DNA from: Tigriopus japonicus
Taxonomy: Eukaryota; Arthropoda; Copepoda; Harpacticoida; Harpacticidae
DNA length: 64,000 nt
Assembly: GCA_010645155.1 (NCBI GenBank)
Contig: CM021313.1
Span: forward strand, 52,689-116,688
Direction: 5' to 3'
The notes beneath the pieces are model-generated. The model ran no database searches. It saw only the letters and a list, made by a program, of their open reading frames with translations, and was not told where the DNA came from. The first letter of the stretch is position 1. Each line of letters starts with the position of its first letter. The translations under genes and the position numbers were made by a program. Of this stretch, positions 1 through 12,000 are shown one piece after another.

Positions 1-3000
1 GCTTGTTGTCACTAATATTTTCCCGGTAGAAAATGCTACATTCTCCCAGGGGAGGGTAAGAATCCAGAACCAAAAGAAAGTACTGCTTATACCAGGGGGT
101 TCCACTTTCCGTAACGGAAAATATATTAATCTTTTTTATCTTTAATCTTTTTGTTTCGTCGACAAAGTTTAATAGTTATTTTCCTCTTCCATGCAGCTAA
201 CTGTGTTATTCAAGAATATGATTAAAAGAATAAGAGTGATATTTGTAGAATTTAACTTGCAGAGAGGGGCTCTACAAAATTTACAGCATATGAAAAAACG
301 TAAAACCCCAAAAATTGATTTCTTATATATATCTTGCAATATATTGAAAGACAAGGAAGGGCGCTAAAAGTGAAATAGTATGTTTCTTTAAAAACACCTA
401 AATAGAAAGCATATTTTCGTCTTACTTCTTTTTCCCTGATATTCTGCTTTGGTGAAGGTAGACGCTACACGAAGACCGTTTTTGAAATCGAAATTCCGGT
501 TTTCGAGTAGGAAATATCTTCCTCGTTGTAGGTTGTAATGATTTGATTGAACATTTTTTAATCTTCTAGGAAAACTTTCAAGAACTAATGGTGAATCTGT
601 TGATAATGAAGTTCTTCTTTTTTGCTTTATTTTAGAGTGGTCATATTATTGACGGGAGCACAGATACGACCTACTTTATCCTCCCCGATGTCAGACTTGG
701 GGGTCAGTATCACAAGATTTATCAGTCAAAGTCACTGCCAAGTAATGAGGATAGCAACGAGGTCGAACTCGGTAAGAAAAGCATAACAGGATGCTCCAAA
801 AGGCTTAGCCGGTTCCAAAACACAACAAATTTGCATTTTTGAGGCAAAAACAACAAAATCTTAATTTTTGATACAACTACTTACACCTATTTTTTCTATT
901 TACCAGAACAATGATGCAAAGAGTAACTTGATTCATTCACCAGTTTTCTGACCACACATTTCTTTTCCGTAATTCCGAAAGAAGAATTTTCTGATGTAAA
1001 GTGGAGCCATTTGTCGTTGGATCGAGAAGTCATTATTGGTGTTTTTGATATCGATTCACTTTACTTACAAAGATCTACCATTAGATCTAGGGTTAAACGC
1101 TTTGACTTTTAGATTAAATAATTCATTTTTGGATTGCTTGGTCCCCCAAAAAAAATTCGGGGGTTGAATGTTTTTTTCAAAGTTTCCAATTTTTTTCAAA
1201 GATTTTATCTCGAAAAAAACTTTTTTGGCTTGTTTGGACCATATGTTTTTCGAATTTTAGATCAAACCTGAAAAGAGGAGAGCAAAAATTTTCCAGGTGA
1301 AAAGCAGCCCAAAAAAAAGAATGGATTGTTTTGGACCGGGAAAGGCCGCCCCAATCTATTTAGCTAAAAATAGAGAAGTGATTAGGAAAATTGTTTCAAT
1401 CTCTTTTTCGTGCTTTTTTGACGGTATTAATCAAAAGAAGTTTTTTTGCCAATGTAGAGCCTTTTTGCGTTTTGGAACAACAAATACTTTTTGGAACACC
1501 CTTTAAACTGAGAGGTTCGAAATCGTAAAATAAAGTTCTTCGAGTTATTTCTTTTTAGATTCTCAAATTGATCTCAATAATCATCGGGCTCGTCGCTCTT
1601 TTCGCAATCATAGGCCTCAACTCCAATCGCCGATTTGGCCTCCCAAATCCATAGAAAATTGGGTCGAGGTGTTGGTTGTCGCTGATGGCCCCATGGTCCA
1701 ATACCATGGTTCCAACGTCGAATCATACATTTACACATTAATGGATATAGTACGTATTCCCAATATTTACCATCAATTTTGAAACGTAAGCTGAGTTGTT
1801 AACGACATAAGTAACAAAGCTTGGGGCGTCCTCCCAATATTCACAAAGTGTGCTTGAAAGTATGGGAGCAATCAAAGCATTTATAGAGTACATTAGAAAA
1901 CAGCTTGACACATCTACTACTTTACTTTCAACACAAAGGGTGAAGTGTTGAGGTTAAAAGTAAGTCTTGTGAAGAAAAAAATGACTATTGTGCCATTTTA
2001 AGAGCATAGTGTTGGTAAAGTCTATAGCTTTGCAAGGGTGTGCAATAACTTACCTATAAACTGCATTTCGTAAATTTCCAAGGAAACCTTGGTTGAAACG
2101 CACTTCCAAATATTTTGAGGGTATTCAAATTCAGGTCCATGGGTCATGGTTTAAAAAAACGCTCTATGTTTTTCAGATTACTAACAACATATTTTCAACC
2201 CTGTCTTGGCTTCATAAAAGTAGTCGAACTTGTTCATGCTCAACATTTCTATTACCGTAGAATTTCAATGCATGAAAAATCTATGAAACCCTTTTGAATC
2301 GAAAGGATTGACTTGAGACAATTATCAAGCACCATATATTCACAACAAACTTTGCCTCTTACGGAGTCTTACTCAAACTCTACCCGTAATGGTCTCAACA
2401 AGTCACCTATATGTTCAACATCTCAGCTTTAGGCTAATTTTGTTTACCATAAAATTGGCCAAATTACAGTCAAAGCTAGATATTAGAGAATTGTACTTCA
2501 GCAATTAGTCCATTCTTACATCAAGACTTTTTTTACGACAGACTTCACTGATGTACTTCTTGCTCTTATATCCAGCTGTGACTGTATACCTCACGAATAG
2601 TTTGAAAATTGTGAAACAACAAAAAGTGCCGATTTCTTTCCACAGGTGTCCTTGATTTATAGGCATGAGAGTCTGGGCAACTCCATTCATATCTCCCTTG
2701 TGCAGCTCATTGTTCTAGACAAGACCGAGTCTTTTGCTCCTCAAGTCCAGGATGAGCGGATCTCAGCCTCCGAAATGCTCAAAGCCTTCTGCAACAAGTG
2801 GCAAAGGTCACTGAACCGATACAGTAAAACTACAGAGCGCTACGATGTGGCATTACTTCTCACCAGGTACACACCAGTTACATTTATCATATGAACTTCA
2901 TGGTTGGGAGCATGACAACCTTTACGGTGAGCCAAGCCTTGCTTCTAAAACAAAGAAGAGCAAGTCACGAAATCTGAGTAAGAGGCCAATATTTTGGATT

Positions 3001-6000
3001 CACTTTGATGTTGGAGTTATAATTAACTGCCAAATCCTCTCATAATGTCTTCTTCCTTCTCCAGAGAAAACATTTGTCGAAATACAAAATCTGCGAGTCA
3101 AAGTTGCGATACCCTTGGCCTAGCAGAGATGGGAACCATGTGCGGCAATTACTCTTGCGCCATTGTCCAAGATAATGGCCTAAGTGCTGCTTTCACCATT
3201 GCTCATGAATTGGGCCATGTGTAAGTTTTATGATTTTTTTTTCTGCCTCAAAATGACAAGTGGTTGCATGGCCAGTTAGAGCTTACCCTGTGGAGATTCA
3301 CCAAGTAGTAAAATTCCTATTTGTCCGTAAATTTTGATAGTTTGCCCCTGAGTTATGGGTCATAAAATTCTTAATTACTACCCAAACGCTGGACAACGTG
3401 CATTTTATGTATCTAGGCCACCAAGAAGACTTGAATGGTAAACCATTTCAATGAATTATAGAACCTGTTGAGGAAGCATGTTGATCCCTGTTATTATTTG
3501 TGGTTATCGGCCAAGTGCCAAATACGCTGAATGCATTTTCTAGCTGAGTGTTAGCCTGACAATGTTTTTTCGAACATCTTTCTTTCAGGTTAAATATGCC
3601 CCACGATGATGATCAGAAGTGTTCCGATTTCGTGGCTCCCAACGTCTCCTATGTGATGTCCCGTATGCTGGATCACAACACAAATCCTTGGGAATGGTCT
3701 GCTTGTAGTCGAAAATATGTCACCAAGTTCTTGGAGTAAGTGTATTTCACACACTCGAGAAAGCTCATTTCATTTGGAAAAATGGTATAAATTACGGGAC
3801 GATTTGTCCTAGAATGATCATTGATGACAGACTCGCGAACCCCGTAGTCAATTTGTCCGTTATCATCTCTGTTACTTTTCCTCGCATTCTTGGCATGTAC
3901 TTTACTGTCAAGTTAAGACGAAAAGTCCATGCCAAAGTCGTTAGTTACGATTTCCTTGTTTATTGCGCTTGCCCCCTGATTCGTGAAAGAAGGACAAAGT
4001 TTGATTTGAAGTTCGCCAGGAACGTCCAAAATTTGCTCCGGAAGCACGAATGCACTAATAGCCGAACAAGCCGTAAAAGATATGTGTATATGGGGGATTG
4101 AGCGAGGTTCTCAAATTTCATAACAAGCTCTCTGGCCAATCTAATCCGAGCTTCTCCAAGTTCTCGGCTGTCCTTGGTCCTTGGCTTCAGATACACACGT
4201 ACATACTGTTACAAGACATGTGTATAATGTATTTGTCGACGAAAGTTGAAGCAATTCTCCGTCTGCTTGGGTATGTTTCAGCGCGAATTATGGCCACTGC
4301 TTGCAAAATGAGCCTGACCGAGATCTGCTGAAACGCGACGTGCCCAAACTTCCCGGCGAGTACTTTGATGAGAACAAGCAATGCGAACTTGTGTTTGGTC
4401 ATGGATCTACGATATGCTCATACATGGTAATCATGTCTTCTTCATCTTCACAAATCATTCCATCATCTCCTGTGTACTGATCGAGGAGGCGTAAATAGTC
4501 ACGGACTTCGACAGAGCCCTCAATCTTCCATTTGCCGCTGATGGGCCATTGAAAAACAACAATATTTTTGAGGACTGCATTTCGACAAGTGCTTAGCTTG
4601 CAGCTATCTTTTATTTATGAAGCACATTACTTTAAATGATTCCAATTATGTCAGATTGACTTATGAACCTTTGTATGCAAGTTGGCACAAAGACTTGCCT
4701 ACTGCCCTTTTGAGTAATGGTCTCGCATTTGGCGTTACTAGTGCTATTTTCAATGCATGTCACACGTCACTTGACACGATTAACTGTTTGTCATCTTGGG
4801 TGGATCTTAACTTATCTTAAAGTTATTCTTCCATCTCAGCCTCCATGCTCGCGTCTTTGGTGTGCCACTGCAGAAGGTGAACACAAGGGTTGCCGAACCC
4901 AACACATGCCTTGGGCTGATGGCACCGGATGTGGGGAAGGTTATTGGTGCCTCAAAAGCGAGTGTGTCCCCAAGAATCCGGATGCTAAGAAAGTCATCAA
5001 TGGCCAATGGGGCGCGTGGCAACCATGGACCGATTGTTCCCGCACTTGTGGTGGAGGGATTCAAAAGTCAATCCGACATTGCACCAATCCAAGTCCCAAG
5101 AATGGGGGCCATTACTGTGTCGGTCACCGAGTCCGATATGAATCGTGTAATACCGAGGACTGCAGTCTGGACGCCAAGGACTTCCGATTAGAGCAATGCG
5201 AGCAATTCAATGGCAACGACTTGGGCATTGAAGGAGTGCAAAAAGACGTCAAGTGGGTCCCAAAATACACTAGTAGTAAGTCAATGTCGGGTTTAATACA
5301 GAAGAAGCGAGGTTTACGAGTTTTCTTCTCGTCCATCCTCAAAGTTAGTGGCCCGGATCAATGTAAATTGTTTTGTCGCATTGAACATTCCTCGGCCTAC
5401 TATCTTCTATCGTCCTCCGTGATTGACGGCACACCTTGTGGAACTGATACGTTTCACACCTGCGTGGATGGCCAATGTATTCCAGCGGGTTGTGACCGGG
5501 TTTTGCACTCGAACAAGACCCAAGGTACGTACCGTTTTCTTCTCGGAATGTGACAGATTAACGAGTGTACTAAGCATGAAAGAGCACCTGCCCAGAGGTC
5601 ACCCCGAGCTAGATAATGTTGACAGATTGGCCATAAACTTGTACCGGTTAGCGGTATTGCCGCAAAAAAGAGCAAAACAGATAAGGGGAAATTACTTTTC
5701 GGGACTGCTTTTTGGTCTCATTTATTTTGTGACCGAGACGAATAGTCCAGAGGATAGCGGGGCGTTGTAACTTCACACAAAATATTCAGGTCATGAAATT
5801 AACCACACCTGTAAAGTTTGATCTTTCAAGACGCTTTTGAAGCGCAAGATGTCGATTGAGACGACATTTCTTGGCTCATCCTCCATACTTACCGGCTCAA
5901 CCAACATTCTGAAACATGCCAAAGTGCCTCAAATGTTTCTCTCACGAGTAGCCAAGCTTCACACTGATATCCCACCTGAATTTAAGAGCTGCAATTTTGG

Positions 6001-9000
6001 CACTGCAAATTAGATGATAGGCACTCACTTCAACTCAAGGTGGGATCTAATAACATGAATTACCGCACAAAATTGAAGTGCTCATGACCCCACTTCATTG
6101 AAACGAGTTATATCTACAGATTGGTGTGGCATTTGCGGCGGTAACAACGCCTCTTGTGCCGAAGAACGTGGGCTTTATAATGACACCAGTTACGGCTACA
6201 ATCCTGTGGTTCGAATCCCGAAGGGTGCCACTCGAATCGAAATCCTCCAACATGGTTACCTGAACAACAGCAACGACGATACTTACATCTCTCTGAGGGA
6301 TGCAGACACCAAAAAGTACGTCCTGAACGGGGACTTTGTCATGAGCATGTTTCGGAAGACCATCCAGTATGGAGGGACTGCTTTGGAATACTCGGGCTCA
6401 GATCGGGTTATTGAGCGGGTCAAGAGTACGTCTCCGTTGAAAAAAGACCTACTTGTGGAGGTGCGATATTGGATGTGAAATCATGTTCCGCGCGTTCAAT
6501 TTCAAGTTTGTTGTGTTCATGTTCTCTAGGTGCTGACGGTGGGAAATTTGAATCCTCCTCAAATCCATTACAGCTACGTGATTTCACGGCTGTACTTCTA
6601 TGAGGATCGCCAGCCACCCAAACGGTCAGAGTGCGATAGAATTTGCAAAGGTTCGTTTTAATCATCGTCCCGCTAAAGGCGGCGTTCCAAATACATTTAA
6701 ATTAATGGCTATCGATTTTTTTTGTACAATTCCAACTATTGATGCCAATACTAATCAGATTCGCTTTGAAAATTTCTCTGCAAACAAATTCCAAAATGTG
6801 AATAAGAATGATGATTTGCGCAATTTGCCATTTTTTAGGCAAACGATACGCTCGACCAAAGGTTTGCGTCCATTATTACCAGGGGCGCAAGCAAGAGGTG
6901 AATGAGTATTATTGCTCACATTTGCCAACTCCTGAAGTTCGTGTGGAGGATTGCAATATCCATTGCCATGTGGAATGGCATCTGGGGCATCGAGATTCGT
7001 GCTCGTCCAAATGTGGACCGGGGAAGCAAACCCTCCAATATGGTTGTGTCAAAGTTAATTCCGATGATCGAGACACTCGGGAAATTGTGCCGGATAAACA
7101 TTGTTTCGACTTGGTTGGCAAAAAGCCCCCTGAAGTGATTGATTGCGAAGGACCGTGTGAAGGAGTCAAATGGAGTTTCGGCCTATGGTCAGCTGTAAGA
7201 CTTTATCTCACGTTAGGTAGGTTCAAAGCCATCTAATGAGCATGTGTTTTTTTAAATTTAAATTTCAAGTGTTCAAAAACCTGTGGAGGGGGAGGGCATC
7301 AGATTCGTAGCGCCTATTGCGTGGAAAACAATGGAAAGATCGTTGATGACGAAAAATGTTTTGCTCTCAGTGCAATTACCAAACAAAGCTGCGGAGAAGA
7401 GAAATGCCCAGAATGGAAAACTGGCGATTGGACCCCAGTAAGTTGTATTTGAACTATTCATTATGAGTAAATTTAGACTTTCCAGTCATATGTTTTAAAA
7501 TCGTCATCGTCCCCTTTTTATTAAATCAGATTTTGGCTCTTTTATCTTTTAGAGCTGATTCTATGTTGTTGTCCTATTGTGTTCTATAATTTGCCTTTGA
7601 GTTATGTTATTTTGGGAATATGCCCCCTTCAGTTCGAAAAAAGATGTAAAAGCCAAAACTATTGCAAAAGCCTTAAAACTATAAGAGCAATAATGAAAAT
7701 ATGTACCGGTTTTTCATAAAAGACGAAATAACAAACAATATCATCTATAGCTCGTGATTGAAACCTAATATGAACGTCACATTTATTGCAAATGATTGGC
7801 CAAACACTTGACTTGAAGAGTCAGTATGAGTAATTTCCCTCTAATTCAAAAGTAAGGCGAAGTTGATTTTTCCCGCAAAGGATCATTTTTGAAAACAGAG
7901 CCTGCGTGACTCTGACGTTTTCTACCTCCCAAAATTTGGTTAAAATCGAAAATATGGTGACATAAAGGGAATAACAACCCATCCATCTTAAACATTGTTA
8001 GGTGGCGAGTTTTTTTGACCTTTGTACATTTTTTTGAGATCAATCATTTCCGAGTTTCGGACATGGTTTGTTGTTCCGTATTTTGTGAATCACCCGGAAA
8101 GCTTTGCTGCTAAACTCCCTAAGTTAAAGTCCAAACAACTTCATTGATTGGAACAAATTTGTTATGCCTTGACAGTTTGTTCAGTGGACTCCATGACTTT
8201 TGCCAAATATGTATAGTTTATAACGTTATTTCATGCAATTTCCCTTGCGTCTGAGAATGAAACTTTCGGTGACATTTATGGGATCTTTTTCTTCTCTCAA
8301 TAGTGCAACGTGACTTGTGGAAATGGAGTTCAAAAGCGAGCATATTGGTGCGAGGTCGAGGGGAAGGAAATTGACTTTCGCTATTGTTCCGGCAAGAGTG
8401 TTCCCAGACATAACGCATTTTGCGAGATGAAGAGTTGCACAAAATGGTTTCAAGGAGATTGGACAGAGGTATGCTTCTTGGGGAAGATTCTTGTTTGACC
8501 AAGTTTTAGCAATCTTGCGAAAAAGTTTCATGAGTACCATTGTGAGAATGCATTTAAACCCAACAACAATGTCTCTTGTCATTCAGTGTTCCACAACTTG
8601 TGGAAAAGGGATACGAACTCGAGAGATCTTCTGTCAAGACATTCAAACACGAGGAAAAGTCGACGACATGCATTGTCCAGATTATCTTCGACCAAGTTCC
8701 AAAGAATCGTGTGACCACTTTTGTCCTTTGGAAAAGGCCACTCGAGGCTTTAAACGGAAGGAAAACGAGGTCTTGAAGGACCCGATCATCAAGAAGAAGC
8801 AAACCACTTACGTTTCCAGAATTGGAAATGTTAGTAGGAACCCCTGTTCGGATTTTCTGTGTCGAAAAGGAAAATGGTCGGTGGGAGAATGGTCTAATTG
8901 TTCTGCTTCTTGCGGTCAGGTAATAAGATTTAATTATTCCACCAATTCCATCAGAATCAAAATTTCCTTTTTTTATTGCTTTAAGGGCATTCGAAGGAGA

Positions 9001-12000
9001 CACGTAAGGTGTGTTAGCATTCATTTTGAATCCTCGAGCCAAATGATAGACAAGGAACATTGTCATGGACCAGTTCCCCATGACGAGGAAATGTGCTCAA
9101 ATGACTGGGCTTGCACTCATGAGGTCCCTCAATCTAGTCTTGTGGAACATCAACAAGCAAAAGGTCTATCCACTGAGCTGCAATGGCGATTAGGAGAATG
9201 GTCGGAGGTAAAGAGACCTCATTGATGTTTAACATGATGTCAAAAGACGGTGGAATGGTTGCAAATTGGCCAAAAACAGATCTGAAAATGTAGTGTAAAA
9301 ACTTTCGCTCTTTTGTTCCCTGACTTTTTTGAAATAAGAGTTATCATCGGTAGTAACTAAGAAGCTGAAAATAAATTTTTACTTTTAATTCAGCCTACTA
9401 CAGCGATTTGAGGTCGAAGTAATTATGTTTGGATAATAGAGCTTGCTTACTTCTGGGAGAGTTGAAAAGGCATAGTTTCACAAGTCATAAATCTAAGACA
9501 TGCATACTTAGCTTGAGAATACCTAAAAACTATTTCCTTAAATACCTTTTTTCTACATTTTCGTCATAAACTTCATTTGTCAACAGTTATAATTTGTTTG
9601 GTTTGGGTCTCTAATATGCGACAACCCTGTATCTCGAATCAAAATGATTTGGCTCAATAATAGAAATTGTAGTTCTGGTTTACTTAAATCTACTGAGGCC
9701 AAAATCAAAAGAGAAAATTGTGTCAGCAAAAAAGCTACCATTTGTACATTTGGAACAACAATTCGAATTTTATTTTGTTACGCTGTGTAGTAAATCTCAC
9801 ATAATTTCAAACAAGAAGTACTGGAATCATGGAGTGGGAGGCTAGCAATGAGAATAATGATTTCCAGTAAGAATAATTCCATTACATTCTTCTGCAAATG
9901 AGACCTCGCATATGTTGACAAGAATACGTATTTCAATTTTTAGCTCAATCGAACGTCGGAGACAAAAGTTATGCTGACTCAAAATTCAGTGCAAATCCTA
10001 ATCATTTTACCACAAAAGGGCGAGTTCATTCATTCTATGCTCTCTTCAGTACATAAGTTTGAGAAGGCATAACTTTTCACTCTGCCCTTTGATTGAGCTA
10101 AAAATTGAAATACGTGTTCTTCTCAATGCAAGAACGCAAATGCTTTGTTTCTGCTGGAAATCATAATTCTCATTGCTAGCCTCCCACTCCATGATTTCCG
10201 TGCTTCTTGTTTCAAACAAATTGCAAGAGGTTTCGAGAATTTTCCAATTTCTGACCGATTATGATCGCTCAATGCCCGTTTCTAGTGTACAAAGACTTGC
10301 GGTAGCGGAGTACAACGCCGAATCGTGGTTTGTCAAACGTCAAATCACAGCAATTCGTGCGATCTGAGCAAGAAACCCCTAGAGGAGCTCATTTGCAACA
10401 CTGAACCATGTCCTCAATGGAACTTTGGAGCATGGAGTGCCGTGAGTTCAACAACCAACACTAAAATAGAATGTTAGAGGGTCATAAAAATCCGTTGTTT
10501 CATTGTATAGTGCGATATTCCTTGTGGACAAGGTCATAGACAGCGTCTGGTTCTGTGCCAAAACCATTTGGGAGAGGCTCTACCCGACTTGAAATGTGAA
10601 TTGGACAACCGACCTCTCAGTTCAGAGGAATGCATAGGAAGCAATTGTCAAGCACTGCGAAAGCCCAAATATCACTGGAAACAATCCCCGCGAAAGCCCA
10701 AATATCGATGGAAACAATCCCCATGGAGCATGGTATGTCGTGAAATCCAATGTTATCCCAAACTCAACTGTGACCAGATTGACCCATTCTAGTGTTCCAA
10801 AACCTGCGATGGAGGTCATTCCACCCGCTCAGTCCAATGTGTGGACATCGGCAATGGTGGAAAACCGGTCAATGATGAATTTTGCGCTTCTTTGCAAGGA
10901 CCTTCGATGTATACAGGAAATGCCCGTCGACGAAGGTCTCGCGCAAATGGGAAACCAAGAGTCAAAAAGAAATGCAATAAGCTCCCATGTCCATTCAAAT
11001 GGGTCCCAGATTTGTGGTCAGAGGTTTGTTGTTTTTCCAAGCCACTTCTATTATTGAAAAGTAAAGCGAGGATTGAAAAGGTTATTCTTCCAACTTTTGA
11101 AAAAGTTTTCTTTTGGCTATTTTGGACTGAAAAATAAAACAATCTTTATAACTTTTTTTCGCATTTTCTAGAACTCTTAAGCGGAAGAAAAAAGGTCATC
11201 AATACGTTGTTAGGTGAAAGAACGTTTCAAAAAATATTTGACCTAAAAATCGAGACATAAAAATTGCCGATTTAAAAACCCAAACCAAATCAGACCTGGG
11301 TCAATTACTTCTAAAAATGTACGTAAATTATTACAATTACATTGGTCGCAAAAGCAATTAAATGCAATTGCAATTACTTTGTTTTCAAATGTGATTAATT
11401 ACAATTAACTTCCAAAAGTAATTGAATTACATTCAATTACATTTCAATTACATTATTTTTCAAACCAAGCTTTAACACCTTTCTTTTCAAGTGCAAAATG
11501 TGTAAAGAGCATGACGAAGCTGTGAGCTTTTTGTGAATCAATTTACACACTGAAAATTATTGGAAGGACGGGGGAAATCTGCGAAATTTCTAATCTCAGA
11601 ACTGTTTATGTTGGTGAAAATGTACTTGTAATTTGTAATTGAAAAATGTCAATTACATGGGCTCGAATGTAATTAATTACAATTACCTTGATCTCAAATG
11701 TATTTAATTACAATTACCTTGATCTCAAATGTATTTAATTACAATTACCTTGATCTCAAGTGTATTTAATTACAATTACCTTGATCTCAAATGTATTTAA
11801 TTGCAATTACCTTGATCTCAAATGTATTTAATTACAATTACATTGATCTCAAATGTATTTAATTACAATTACCTTGATCTCAAATGTATTTAATTACAAT
11901 TATAATTACTTGGAAATGTAATTGCAATTGCATAGTTGTAATTTCATTTACAATTACATCACAGGTCTGAACCAAATTAATTTGGCCTATCAAGTGACAA

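Noticed and set aside
11291..11969. CRISPR-like array of regular repeats
   Set aside because: Repeats abut without unique spacers, lie in a eukaryotic intron and are bounded by hAT-type ends.
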